64,000 nucleotides of DNA from Pseudomonas sp. NC02 (GTDB lineage Bacteria > Pseudomonadota > Gammaproteobacteria > Pseudomonadales > Pseudomonadaceae). Location of the stretch: contig NZ_CP025624.1 in NCBI RefSeq assembly GCF_002874965.1, positions 4,836,001 through 4,900,000 on the forward strand, read 5' to 3'. Numbering within the stretch: the first letter of the stretch is position 1; the number at the start of each line of letters is the position of its first letter. Positions 41,146 through 50,303 of the stretch are shown here, piece by piece. Below the pieces are notes generated by a model. That model had not been told where the DNA came from. It saw only the letters and a list, made by a program, of their open reading frames with translations, and ran no database searches. The translations under genes were made by a program, and so were the position numbers.

Positions 41146-41932
41146 ACCTGGCTCGGCCGCCCTCTACCATCGCGTAGTGGTGTACCTGTTGCTTGCTGTC
41201 CTGGTGCTGCCATTGCTCGGCACCCTGGTCTACTCCATCGCCAGCAGTTGGTCGGCGACCATCCTGCCATCCGGCTTTACCTTCAAATGGTATATCCAGC
41301 TGTGGAGTGACCCGCGCTTCCTGAATGCCTTCGGCCAGTCGCTGCTGGTGTGCGTTGGCGCGCTGATCTTGTCGGTGGTGCTGATCCTGCCGCTGCTGTT
41401 TGTGGTGCATTACCACTTTCCAAAACTCGATGCGCTGATGAACATTTTGATCCTGCTGCCCTTCGCGGTGCCGCCGGTGGTGTCGTCGGTGGGGCTGTTG
41501 CAGCTCTATGGCTCGGGTCCATTTGCGATGGTGGGTACGCCGTGGATCCTGATCGGTTGCTACTTCACCGTGGCGCTGCCGTTCATGTATCGGGCGATCA
41601 CCAACAACCTGCAAGCGATCAACCTGCGGGACCTGATGGACGCCGCCCAACTGCTCGGTGCCAGCACCTTCCAGGCGGCGTTCCTGGTGGTGCTGCCGAA
41701 CCTGCGCAAGGGCTTGATGGTGGCACTGCTGCTGTCGTTCTCGTTCCTGTTCGGCGAGTTCGTGTTCGCCAACATCCTGGTGGGCACCCGCTACGAAACC
41801 CTGCAGGTGTACCTCAACAATATGCGTAACAGCAGCGGCCACTTCACCAGTGCCCTGGTGATCTCCTATTTCTTCTTCGTGCTGGTGCTGACCTGGGCCG
41901 CCAACATCTTGAACAAGGACAAAAGCCAATGA
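41132..41932 (+). CDS. ABC importer permease 2
   Basis: 266 aa, about six membrane helices, PotC/PhnV-like, with the EAA-loop DAAQLLGASTFQAAFLVVLP (~170-190). ATG 41132 lies inside permease 1 and its stop overlaps the ATPase start (ATGA). Confidence 0.92.
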   Translation: MSRAEPGSAALYHRVVVYLLLAVLVLPLLGTLVYSIASSWSATILPSGFTFKWYIQLWSDPRFLNAFGQSLLVCVGALILSVVLILPLLFVVHYHFPKLDALMNILILLPFAVPPVVSSVGLLQLYGSGPFAMVGTPWILIGCYFTVALPFMYRAITNNLQAINLRDLMDAAQLLGASTFQAAFLVVLPNLRKGLMVALLLSFSFLFGEFVFANILVGTRYETLQVYLNNMRNSSGHFTSALVISYFFFVLVLTWAANILNKDKSQ

Positions 41933-42918
41933 GCTTCGTCAGCGTCCAACACCTGCAAAAAGGCTACGCCGGCACGCCGGTATTCAGTGACATCAACTGC
42001 GAAATCGCCAAGGGCGAATTCGTCACCCTGCTTGGCCCGTCGGGCTGCGGCAAGTCGACCCTGCTGCGCTGCATCGCCGGCCTGACCTCGGTGGACAGCG
42101 GGAAAATCCTGCTGGATGGCCAGGACATCGTCCCGCTGAGCCCACAGAAACGGCATATCGGCATGGTGTTCCAGAGCTACGCGCTGTTCCCCAACATGAC
42201 CGTGGAACAGAACGTCGCCTTCGGCCTGCGCATGCAGAAGGTCAATGCCGACGACAGCCACAAACGCGTGCAGGAAGTGTTGCAACTGGTGGAGCTGAAA
42301 GAACTCGCCGGCCGCTACCCGCACCAGATGTCCGGCGGCCAGTGCCAGCGCGTGGCCCTCGCCCGCTCGCTGGTGACGCGCCCGCGCCTGCTGTTGCTCG
42401 ACGAGCCGTTGTCGGCCCTCGATGCACGGATTCGCAAGCACCTGCGTGAACAGATTCGCCAGATCCAGCGTGAGCTGGGCCTGACCACCATCTTCGTGAC
42501 CCATGACCAGGAAGAAGCCCTGACCATGTCCGACCGGATCTTCCTGATGAACCAGGGCAAGATCGTACAGAGCGGCGATGCCGAGACCCTCTACACCGCG
42601 CCGGTGGATGTGTTCGCCGCGGGCTTTATCGGCAACTACAACCTGCTGGACGCCGACAAGGCCAGCAAACTGTTGCAGCGTCCGATCACCGGGCGCATCG
42701 CCATTCGCCCGGAGGCCATCGAGCTCAGCCGCAGCGGTGAGCTGGATGCGTTGGTGCGCAGCCACAGCCTGCTGGGCAACGTGATTCGCTACCGCATCGA
42801 AGCCCGGGGCGTGGAATTGGTGGTGGATGTGCTTAACCGATCGGCTGACGATCTGCACCCGGATGGTCAGAGATTGGCACTTTCCATCGACCCAAGTGCG
42901 TTGTGTGAAGTAGCCTGA
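41929..42918 (+). CDS. ABC importer ATP-binding protein
   Basis: 329 aa. Walker A GPSGCGKST (~37-45), Q-loop VFQSYALFP, signature MSGGQCQRVALARSL (~129), Walker B LLLLDEPLSALD and switch VTHDQEEAL; a C-terminal regulatory beta domain (TOBE-like, residues ~240-329) as in PotA and FbpC. Energises uptake through the two preceding permeases. Overlap with permease 2 is 4 bp. Confidence 0.94.
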   Translation: MSFVSVQHLQKGYAGTPVFSDINCEIAKGEFVTLLGPSGCGKSTLLRCIAGLTSVDSGKILLDGQDIVPLSPQKRHIGMVFQSYALFPNMTVEQNVAFGLRMQKVNADDSHKRVQEVLQLVELKELAGRYPHQMSGGQCQRVALARSLVTRPRLLLLDEPLSALDARIRKHLREQIRQIQRELGLTTIFVTHDQEEALTMSDRIFLMNQGKIVQSGDAETLYTAPVDVFAAGFIGNYNLLDADKASKLLQRPITGRIAIRPEAIELSRSGELDALVRSHSLLGNVIRYRIEARGVELVVDVLNRSADDLHPDGQRLALSIDPSALCEVA

Positions 42919-42947
42919 CGCACGATTTATTTGAGAGAGCGTGACAG

Positions 42948-43601
42948 ATGGCATTGGTAATTTTTGATCTGGACGACACCCTGATCCACGGCGACTGCGC
43001 CACCCTGTGGAGCGAGCAGATGGGCCGCCTGGGCTGGGTGGATGGCGAGTCGTTCATGCGCAAGAACGACGAACTGATGGCGGCCTACAGCCGCGGTGAG
43101 CTGGCCATGGAGGATTTCATGGACTTCAGCCTGGAGCCGATGATTGGCCGCACGCCGGAAGAGATCGAGCACCTTGTAGAGCCGTGGGTGGAAGACGTTA
43201 TCGAGCCGCTGATCTACAGCGAAGCCACCCGTACCATTGCACAGCACCGCAAGAATGGTGACCGGATTTTGGTGATCTCGGCGTCGGGGACGCACCTGGT
43301 CAAGCCGATTGCGGCGCGTATCGGCATTGATGAAGTGCTGGGGATTGAGCTGGACGTCGCCCATGGGGTGTACAGCGGCAAGACCACAGGTGTACTGACT
43401 TACCGCGAAGGCAAGATCACTCGCCTGATGGAATGGCTGGAGCAGGAAGGTGAGCACCTTGATGGGGCGTACTTCTACTCGGATTCGCGCAATGATTTGC
43501 CGCTGTTGCTGAAGGTGGAGAACCCGCAGGTGGTGAATCCGGACCCGGTGCTGCGGGCGCATGCTGAGCAGGCTGGGTGGCCGATTCATCATTGGGTGTG
43601 A
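42948..43601 (+). CDS. HAD-IB family phosphatase (SerB-like)
   Basis: 217 aa. Motif I FDLDDTLIHGD (Asp7 nucleophile, Asp9), motif II VISASGTHL, a Lys-containing segment and motif III FYSDSRNDLPLL; the helical cap lies between residues ~20 and ~90. This is the HAD-superfamily IB type that dephosphorylates small phosphate esters. Last gene of the importer operon (29-bp gap), so its substrate is plausibly derived from what is imported. The 3' third is G/T-rich, leading into element C 25 bp later. Confidence 0.9.
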   Translation: MALVIFDLDDTLIHGDCATLWSEQMGRLGWVDGESFMRKNDELMAAYSRGELAMEDFMDFSLEPMIGRTPEEIEHLVEPWVEDVIEPLIYSEATRTIAQHRKNGDRILVISASGTHLVKPIAARIGIDEVLGIELDVAHGVYSGKTTGVLTYREGKITRLMEWLEQEGEHLDGAYFYSDSRNDLPLLLKVENPQVVNPDPVLRAHAEQAGWPIHHWV

Positions 43602-43626
43602 CGTTTTGTGCTGGTTTGAGGTGGGT

Positions 43627-44430
43627 ACATATCCGTTATTCAGGTAACGGCCACCTATGGTTTCGCTCTTACAGCGAGTCACTTTGCAAAAAAAAGCGGC
43701 AAAGTAACCAAAGCGCTCTGCCCCGCCTGTCGGCGCCTCGCCTAGGCTCGGCGTTCCCTCACTCCGGCAGCACGAAGCGGGCCGCCGCGACGGGCCATCC
43801 ATGGCCCGGCGCGGCTAAACCGGCGTCCTGCCGGTTTACCCGCTCCGCAATACCTGCGTTCGGCCTCGGGCTTATTGGGGCAGTCAGATCAAGATCAAAA
43901 GCAAGAGCACAGCGGCCTACCGGCCGGCTTGAGTGTTAACAGCAAAAGCAAAAACCAGAGCGAAAACAAATCTGCTTTTCTGTGGGAGCGGGCTTGCTCG
44001 CGAAAAACCTGAGAGCGCCGCGTTCATCCAGAATGCCCGCGTCATCGTTAACGACCTTCGCGAGCAAGCCCGCTCCCACATTTGGACCGTGCCCGCTTTA
44101 GCTTTTGATTTACAACACTCAAGCCGGCCGGGAGGCCGCTGTGCTGTTGATCTGCTTTTGATCTTGATCTTAGGCGCCCCGTTAAACCACGCTGGCCGAA
44201 CGCAGGCTTTGGAGCGTGGGTAACCTGGCAGGACGCCAGGTTAGCCGTCCTGGGCCAAGGATGGCCCATGACGGCGGCCCACGGTCCAAAGCCGGAGTGA
44301 GGGCACTCCGAGCCTAGGCGAGGAGCCGAGTGGTGGGGCAAGAGCGTTTTGCTTACTTTTGCGCTTTTCAAAAGTGAGCCGCTGTAAGAGCGGAACCAAT
44401 AGTCGCCGTTACGAAAATAACGGATATACA
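43627..44430. repeat. Composite palindromic element, copy C (inverted relative to A and D)
   Basis: About 804 bp with ends ACATATCCGTTATT and AATAACGGATATAC and a REP doublet at 43982-44079. Its left arm is the type found on the right of A and D, and vice versa, so the element is inserted the other way round. The spacer inside its REP doublet is the reverse complement of that in copy D, pointing to a recent common copy. Right-arm hairpin AACCTGGC/GCCAGGTT (44222-44242) is a third version of the same stem. Confidence 0.9.
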
Positions 44431-44470
44431 CCCAGCCCAACTCCCCCCAACACAAATGTCGCATCTGAAA

Positions 44471-45433
44471 TCAGGTCAGACTCTCGTCAATCACCAACAC
44501 CAGCTTCCCGGAAATCCGATTAGTCGCCAGCTCCGCAAACGCAGCCTCGGCATCCTTGATCGGAAACGTCCTGGCCAGTTGCGGACTCAAGCGCCCCTCG
44601 GCAAACAACGGCCAAACATGCTGGCTCAAGTCACTGAACAAGTCAGCCTTGAACTGATCATCCCGACTGCGCAAAGTCGACCCCAACACCTGCACACGCT
44701 TGGCCAACACCTGCGCCAGATCGATCTGCGCCTCACGCCCGCCCATCAACCCAATCAACACCCAGCGCCCATCACGCGCCACCAGCTTGAGATTCAGCGC
44801 CGCGTAATTCCCCCCCACCGGGTCAAGAATCACATCGAACGGTCCAAAATCCCTCAAGCCCTCGATGCCGTCAGTACGTACCACACCCCCCTGAGCCCCC
44901 AGCGCTTCACAGTACGCAAGGCGATCCGCCGACCCCACGCTGACCCAGCACGGGCTGCCAAACGCCTTGCACAACTGAATCGCCGCCGAGCCCACCCCAC
45001 TGGCACCGGCATGCAACAACACCTTCTCGCCGGGCTTGAGGCCCGCCAACTGGAACAGGTTCAACCACGCGGTGCTGTATACCTCGGGCAACCCGGCCGC
45101 TTCCACCAGGGATACGCCCTCCGGCACCGGCAATACGTGACGCGCATCCACCACCACTTCTTCAGCCATCCCGCCGCCAGCCAGCAAGGCGCAAACCCGA
45201 TCCCCCACTTGCCACGACGAACCGGCGCCGACTTCGCTGATCACCCCGGAACACTCCAGGCCCAGCACCTGGCTGGCACCGGGAGGTGGCGGATAAAGCC
45301 CCGAACGCTGTAATAAATCGGCGCGATTCAGGCCCGCAGCCGCCACGCGAATGCGTACTTGGCCTACATCGCATGTAGGACTTGGCTCTTCTTGCCACTC
45401 CACATGACCTTCAACGCCTTGCAATGCTTTCAC
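44471..45433 (-). CDS. NAD(P)H:quinone oxidoreductase, PIG3/zeta-crystallin-like
   Basis: 320-aa medium-chain dehydrogenase/reductase without structural zinc ligands: N-terminal GroES-like domain (GQVRIRVAAAGLNRADLLQRSG, PPPPGASQVLGLECSG), NADP-binding Rossmann domain (VLLHAGASGVGSAAIQLCKAFG), ending in RISGKLVLVIDE. It reduces quinones by NADPH. GTG start at 45433 preceded by GGAGG. It diverges from prc. The gene lies to the right of element C and its top strand is strongly A/C-rich (40 of 60 bases in 44641-44700). Confidence 0.9.
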   Translation of the reverse strand: MKALQGVEGHVEWQEEPSPTCDVGQVRIRVAAAGLNRADLLQRSGLYPPPPGASQVLGLECSGVISEVGAGSSWQVGDRVCALLAGGGMAEEVVVDARHVLPVPEGVSLVEAAGLPEVYSTAWLNLFQLAGLKPGEKVLLHAGASGVGSAAIQLCKAFGSPCWVSVGSADRLAYCEALGAQGGVVRTDGIEGLRDFGPFDVILDPVGGNYAALNLKLVARDGRWVLIGLMGGREAQIDLAQVLAKRVQVLGSTLRSRDDQFKADLFSDLSQHVWPLFAEGRLSPQLARTFPIKDAEAAFAELATNRISGKLVLVIDESLT

Positions 45434-45459
45434 AGTGCCTCCATAGTGAGTCTGGACTG

Positions 45460-45487
45460 AGCCCGTTGCTGTAGCGTCGGGCTTTTT
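45460..45487 (+). terminator. Terminator-like hairpin between divergent genes, ahead of prc
   Basis: AGCCCG, 12-base loop region, CGGGCT followed by TTTTT, reading rightward. No rightward gene ends here, so it would sit in the leader of prc (possible attenuator) or stop stray transcripts. Confidence 0.55.
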
Positions 45488-45538
45488 GCATTATGCGACC
45501 GGCCCATATGGAACCGGCGACTTCAAAGACGGCCTAAT

Positions 45539-47653
45539 ATGCGTTATCAATTGCCCCCGCGTCGAATCAGCATGAAGCATTTGTTCCCCAGCACCGCCCT
45601 CGCTCTTTTTATCGGTATCGGCCTTTTGCCGCTGTCGAGCAATACGTTCGCAGCCAACAGCTGGGACAACCTTCAGCCTGATCGCGATGAGGTGATTGCC
45701 AGCCTTAACGTCGTCGAGTTGCTCAAGCGCCACCATTACAGCAAGCCGCCGTTGGACGACGCTCGTTCGGTGATCATTTACGACAGCTACCTCAAGCTGT
45801 TGGATCCCTCGCGCAGCTATTTCCTGGCCAGCGACATCACCGAGTTCGACAAGTGGAAGACGCAGTTCGACGACTTCCTCAAGAGCGGTGACCTACAGCC
45901 CGGCTTCACCATCTACAAGCGCTACCTGGACCGCGTCAAAGCGCGTCTGGACTTCGCCATTGGTGAGCTGGACAAAGGTGTCGACAAGTTCGACTTCACC
46001 AAGAAAGAGACCTTGCTGGTTGACCGCAAGGACGCTCCTTGGCTGACCACCGAAGCCGAGCTGGACGACCTGTGGCGCAAGCGCGTCAAGGATGAAGTCC
46101 TGCGCTTGAAGATCGCCGGCAAAGAGCCGAAGGCTATCCAGGAACTGTTGACCAAGCGCTACAAGAATCAGCTGGCACGTCTGGATCAGACCCGTGCCGA
46201 AGATATCTTCCAGGCCTACATCAACACCTTCGCAATGTCCTACGACCCGCACACCAATTATCTGTCGCCAGATAACGCGGAAAATTTCGATATCAACATG
46301 AGTCTGTCGCTGGAAGGCATCGGTGCCGTCCTGCAAAGCGATAACGACCAGGTGAAGATCGTGCGTCTGGTGCCGGCAGGTCCGGCCGACAAGACCAAGC
46401 AGGTTGCCCCGGCCGACAAGATCATCGGTGTGGCCCAGGCCGACAAAGAGATGGTCGACGTGGTCGGCTGGCGCCTGGATGAAGTGGTCAAGCTGATCCG
46501 CGGGCCGAAAGGCAGCGTGGTGCGCCTGGAAGTGATTCCGCACACCAACGCACCGAACGACCAGACCAGCAAGATCGTGTCCATCACCCGTGAAGCGGTG
46601 AAACTCGAAGACCAGGCCGTCCAGAAGCAAGTCCTCAACCTCAAGCAGGATGGCAAGGACTACAAGCTCGGCGTGGTGGTGATCCCGGCGTTCTACCTGG
46701 ACTTCAAAGCGTTCCGCGCCGGTGATCCGGACTACAAGAGCACCACCCGCGACGTTAAGAAAATCCTCACAGAATTGCAGAAGGAAAAAGTCGACGGCGT
46801 GGTCATCGACCTGCGCAACAACGGCGGCGGTTCCCTGCAGGAAGCGACCGAGCTGACCAGTCTGTTTATCGACAAGGGTCCGACCGTGCTGGTGCGTAAC
46901 GCTGACGGCCGTGTCGACGTGCTGGAAGACGAGAACCCGGGTGCCTTCTACAAAGGGCCGATGGCGTTGCTGGTCAACCGCCTCTCGGCATCCGCCTCGG
47001 AGATTTTTGCCGGCGCGATGCAGGACTACCACCGTGCGCTGATCATCGGCGGCCAGACCTTCGGCAAAGGCACCGTGCAGACCATCCAGCCGCTGAACCA
47101 TGGCGAGCTGAAACTGACCCTGGCCAAGTTCTACCGGGTTTCCGGGCAGAGCACCCAGCATCAGGGCGTACTGCCGGACGTCGATTTCCCGTCGATCATC
47201 GACACCAAGGAAATCGGCGAGAGCGCCCTGCCCGAGGCGATGCCGTGGGACACCATCCGTCCTGCGATCAAGCCTGCGGTAGACCCGTTCAAACCGTACA
47301 TCGCAGAGTTGAAAGCTGATCACGAAGCCCGCTCCGCCAAGGATGCCGAGTTCATCTTTATCCGCGACAAGCTGGCCCTGGCCAAGAAGTTGATGGAAGA
47401 GAAAACCGTAAGTCTGAACGAAGCCGACCGTCGTGCGCAGCACACCGACATCGAGAATCAGCAACTGGTGCTGGAGAACGCCCGCCGCAAGGCCAAAGGC
47501 GAAGCCCCGCTCAAGGAACTGAAGAAAGAAGACGAAGACGCGATCGCCGCCGAGCCTGATAAAACCAAGCCGGAAGATGATGCCTACCTGAGCGAGACCG
47601 GGCGCATCCTGCTGGACTACTTGAAAATCAGCAAGACGGTGGCCAAGCAGTAA
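45539..47653 (+). CDS. prc: Tail-specific carboxy-terminal protease Prc (AlgO)
   Basis: 704 aa from 45539, or 693 from the in-frame ATG at 45572, which would open directly with a signal peptide (MKHLFPSTALALFIGIGLLP). Periplasmic S41 protease: N-terminal helical region, PDZ domain (~230-330), then the catalytic core with Ser485 in RLSASASEIFAG, Asp496 in AMQDY and Lys510 in FGKGTVQ, equivalent to the known Ser/Asp/Lys set of E. coli Tsp; a long charged C-terminal tail follows. In Pseudomonas, Prc degrades truncated anti-sigma factors and affects alginate. A strong terminator follows the gene. Confidence 0.95.
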   Translation: MRYQLPPRRISMKHLFPSTALALFIGIGLLPLSSNTFAANSWDNLQPDRDEVIASLNVVELLKRHHYSKPPLDDARSVIIYDSYLKLLDPSRSYFLASDITEFDKWKTQFDDFLKSGDLQPGFTIYKRYLDRVKARLDFAIGELDKGVDKFDFTKKETLLVDRKDAPWLTTEAELDDLWRKRVKDEVLRLKIAGKEPKAIQELLTKRYKNQLARLDQTRAEDIFQAYINTFAMSYDPHTNYLSPDNAENFDINMSLSLEGIGAVLQSDNDQVKIVRLVPAGPADKTKQVAPADKIIGVAQADKEMVDVVGWRLDEVVKLIRGPKGSVVRLEVIPHTNAPNDQTSKIVSITREAVKLEDQAVQKQVLNLKQDGKDYKLGVVVIPAFYLDFKAFRAGDPDYKSTTRDVKKILTELQKEKVDGVVIDLRNNGGGSLQEATELTSLFIDKGPTVLVRNADGRVDVLEDENPGAFYKGPMALLVNRLSASASEIFAGAMQDYHRALIIGGQTFGKGTVQTIQPLNHGELKLTLAKFYRVSGQSTQHQGVLPDVDFPSIIDTKEIGESALPEAMPWDTIRPAIKPAVDPFKPYIAELKADHEARSAKDAEFIFIRDKLALAKKLMEEKTVSLNEADRRAQHTDIENQQLVLENARRKAKGEAPLKELKKEDEDAIAAEPDKTKPEDDAYLSETGRILLDYLKISKTVAKQ

Positions 47654-47720
47654 ATGATGGCGATTTAATGTGAACGCTCCTCGGAGTGTCATCAAATAGA
47701 CATCATTCTGTCGTGAAATG

Positions 47721-47750
47721 AAGGACCTGCCAAAGCAGGTCCTTTTTTTT
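47721..47750 (+). terminator. Rho-independent terminator of prc
   Basis: AAGGACCTGC-CAAA-GCAGGTCCTT followed by a run of T residues, about 67 bp after the prc stop. It also rules out the in-frame ATG at 47718 as the start of the next gene. Confidence 0.95.
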
Positions 47751-47765
47751 CGACCCGAGAAAATC

Positions 47766-49544
47766 ATGACCATGACCGAACAGCTGAATGCATTGGGCTC
47801 AATCCTGGCTCAAGGCAGTTTGCACAGCCTGTTCCAACCCATCATTTCCCTGTCTGAACGACGCGTCATCGGTTATGAAGCCCTCAGTCGCGGCCCGTCC
47901 AACAGCCCGTTGCACTCCCCTGTCGCACTGTTCTCCGTGGCCCGCCACGCCGGACGTCTCAGTGAGCTGGAGATGGTCTGCCGGGAAAGTGCCTGCCGGC
48001 GGTTCAGCGAGCAGAAACTGCCGGGCAAGCTGTTTCTCAACGTCTCACCCGAATCCCTGCTGGAGACCGCCCACCAGCCCGGCCGTACCCTGCAACTGCT
48101 CAGCGACTTCGGCATCCCGCCCAGCCAGGTGGTGATCGAACTGACCGAGCAAACCCCGACCGACGATTTTCAACTGCTGCAAACCGCGCTGCACCACTAC
48201 CGCGCCATGGGCTTTTCGATTGCCCTGGATGACCTGGGTGCCGGTTATTCCAGCCTGCGGCTGTGGTCGGAGCTGCGCCCGGACTACGTGAAGATCGATC
48301 GACACTTTATCGACGGCATCCACCAGGACGCCCTCAAGCGCGAGTTTGTCGGCTCCATCCTGCAAATCGCCAAGGCCTCCCGGGCCCAGGTCATCGCCGA
48401 AGGCATCGAGTTGCCGGAAGAGTTGGCGGTGCTCACGGAAATGGGCGTTGACCTGGTGCAGGGCTACCTGCTCTGCCGCCCCCAGGAACACCCGCCGCAG
48501 GAAGCGCGGTTGATGCTGCCCAAGCCCGACAACGCCAACGTCGCGCTGAACGACGAAGGCAGCGACCTCAGCGCCCTGCTCAACGAACAACCGGCCGTGG
48601 GCCAGCACACTGCCACGGCGCAGGTTTTGGAAGCCTTCCGGCGCCAGGCCAACCTCAATTCCCTGGCGGTGCTGGATGAGCGTGGCCACCCGATTGGCAT
48701 CGTGCACCGACACTCGCTGTCAGATGCGCTGCTCAAGCCGTTCGCCACCGATCTGTTCGCCCGCAAGCCCATCAGCCGCTTGATGAGTGATGACTTTCTC
48801 GCGGTGGAACTGAGCCAGTCCTTGCAGCAGGTCAGCCGCCTGCTCACCAGTCGCGCACGCCAGCGGATCGAGGAAGATTTCATCATCACCCTCAACGGCG
48901 ATTATCTGGGGCTGGGCCGGGTGATCGATGTGCTCAAGCTGATTACCGAGCTGAAAATCCAGCAGGCACGCTATGCCAACCCGCTGACTTTGCTGCCGGG
49001 CAACGTCCCCATCCAGCAGTGCCTGACGCGGCTGTTGCAGCAACAACGCGAGTCTGTGATCTGCTACGTCGATATCGACAGTTTCAAGCCATTCAACGAT
49101 ATCTACGGCTATGGCCGGGGCGATGAAGTGCTGCTGTGCCTGGCGCAATGCCTGAACGACCGGGTAGACCCCAGCCGCGACTTCGTCGGGCATATCGGCG
49201 GTGATGACTTTTTGCTGGTGCTGGGGCCGCAGGATTGGCGCAAGCGGCTGAACCAACTGCTGGACGACTTCCACACCCAGTGCCGGCGCTTCTATCGCAG
49301 CGAGCATCTGGACGCGGGCTGTTTCGTTGCACTGAACCGCCAGGGCGTGCGCCAGGAGTTTGCGCTGCTGTCGCTGTCCATCGGCGTGGTGCATTTGTAT
49401 CCACAGGCCTGTGGACAACTCGATGCCAGCCAGTTGGCAGAACTGGCCTCGCAAGCCAAGCACCACGCGAAGAACGTGGCGGGCTACAGCATTCATGTGA
49501 TTGACAGCCTGGAGTTGGGCCAGGCAGAACCGCAGCCGCTCTAG
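47766..49544 (+). CDS. EAL-CBS-GGDEF cyclic-di-GMP protein with degenerate GGDEF
   Basis: 592 aa, no membrane segment. Order: EAL domain (~1-250) with Glu38 in YEALSRG, LFLNVSPESL, ELTEQ, Asp155/Asp156 in ALDDLGAG, DYVKIDRHF and VIAEGIEL, all the residues of an active phosphodiesterase; a CBS pair (~280-400); then a GGDEF-fold domain whose active loop reads RGDEV instead of GGDEF. It is probably a c-di-GMP phosphodiesterase tuned by nucleotides at the CBS or GGDEF part. ATG 47766 lies after the prc terminator; 47772 is an alternative. Gene order prc then EAL-CBS-GGDEF then Sel1-like is, to my knowledge, conserved in Pseudomonas. Confidence 0.9.
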   Translation: MTMTEQLNALGSILAQGSLHSLFQPIISLSERRVIGYEALSRGPSNSPLHSPVALFSVARHAGRLSELEMVCRESACRRFSEQKLPGKLFLNVSPESLLETAHQPGRTLQLLSDFGIPPSQVVIELTEQTPTDDFQLLQTALHHYRAMGFSIALDDLGAGYSSLRLWSELRPDYVKIDRHFIDGIHQDALKREFVGSILQIAKASRAQVIAEGIELPEELAVLTEMGVDLVQGYLLCRPQEHPPQEARLMLPKPDNANVALNDEGSDLSALLNEQPAVGQHTATAQVLEAFRRQANLNSLAVLDERGHPIGIVHRHSLSDALLKPFATDLFARKPISRLMSDDFLAVELSQSLQQVSRLLTSRARQRIEEDFIITLNGDYLGLGRVIDVLKLITELKIQQARYANPLTLLPGNVPIQQCLTRLLQQQRESVICYVDIDSFKPFNDIYGYGRGDEVLLCLAQCLNDRVDPSRDFVGHIGGDDFLLVLGPQDWRKRLNQLLDDFHTQCRRFYRSEHLDAGCFVALNRQGVRQEFALLSLSIGVVHLYPQACGQLDASQLAELASQAKHHAKNVAGYSIHVIDSLELGQAEPQPL

Positions 49545-49545
49545 A

Positions 49546-49932
49546 TCAGAGTTGCTCCAGGCGCATCTGCGCCAACGGGTGCCCGGCTCGGGCGGCGATT
49601 TTCCACCAGCGTGCCGCTTCCAGCGGATCAGGCGCCTTGCCAAGGCTGCCCGCAAGGCTCAACACCCCAATCTGGTAGGCCGCCTTGCCGTCGCCGGCCA
49701 GGGCCGCCAGCCGCAACAGTCGCACGCCTTCTTCACGGGCGCCGAGGCCCTTGCCACGAAACGTCAGGATATGTCCGTAGAAACTCTGTGCTCCTACGTC
49801 GCCCAGATTGGCCATGCGCGCGAACTGGCCTTCAAGCCACTGCCAGCCACGCGGCTGTCGCACGAACCAGGACCAATGAAACAACTTGCGCGCCAGCCAG
49901 TAACTGGCATACGCCTTGAGCTTCCAGAACAC
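49546..49932 (-). CDS. Sel1-repeat protein
   Basis: 128 aa. Two or three Sel1-like repeats (~40-125: GDVGAQSFYGHILTFRGKG, REEGVRLLRLAALAGDGKAAYQ, PLEAARWWKIAARAGHPLAQ), a helical scaffold for protein contacts. GTG start at 49932 shares one base with the stop of the preceding gene (TAGTG) and has GGAGG 5 bases ahead, so it is translated by coupling. Last gene of the three-gene unit that starts with the HTH gene at 50638. Its 3' end meets that of the EAL protein gene. Confidence 0.85.
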   Translation of the reverse strand: MFWKLKAYASYWLARKLFHWSWFVRQPRGWQWLEGQFARMANLGDVGAQSFYGHILTFRGKGLGAREEGVRLLRLAALAGDGKAAYQIGVLSLAGSLGKAPDPLEAARWWKIAARAGHPLAQMRLEQL

Positions 49933-50303
49933 TACGCCTCCGCTGACTCGGGATAATCGTACTCAAATACCCGCACCACTTCGGATGCGTGCCACGACGC
50001 CGCGGCCACGCCATCGGACGGCCCGCAGAAGCGCCCGAGACGCTCCACACATTCAAAGAAACCGGTACGTGGCAGGCGACTGGCGCCCTGGCTGATCACC
50101 AGGGAACTGCGCAGTGGTTGGTCGGCCTTGGCATCCAGCGCCGCCAGGTGCTCCAGCGCAGCCGTCAGGGTCTGCATGGCCGGCGTGGGAAATTGCAGGC
50201 GCTCCAGCAAGGCGCGGTAGGTCAAGAGGTGGCGCTGTCGGCGCGCCTGGTCCAGCTCGTTGAGTAACCCATCCCAATGTTGACGGCTGATGCGTACGCT
50301 CAC
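49932..50303 (-). CDS. Conserved hypothetical protein (123 aa)
   Basis: Unrecognised. Mostly helical first half (RQHWDGLLNELDQARRQRHLL, MQTLTAALEHLAALDAKA), then a short beta-rich second half (SLVISQGASRLPRTGFFECVERLGRF). I place the start at GTG 50303, which overlaps the HTH gene's stop (GTGA) and has a perfect GGAGGG site 7 bases ahead, rather than at ATG 50318. Translationally coupled on both sides, so the three products probably work together. Confidence 0.75.
   Translation of the reverse strand: MSVRISRQHWDGLLNELDQARRQRHLLTYRALLERLQFPTPAMQTLTAALEHLAALDAKADQPLRSSLVISQGASRLPRTGFFECVERLGRFCGPSDGVAAASWHASEVVRVFEYDYPESAEA

Noticed and set aside
45893-47773. 626-codon minus-strand frame opposite prc
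   Set aside because: Antisense shadow; the plus strand encodes a complete protease with its catalytic triad and terminator.
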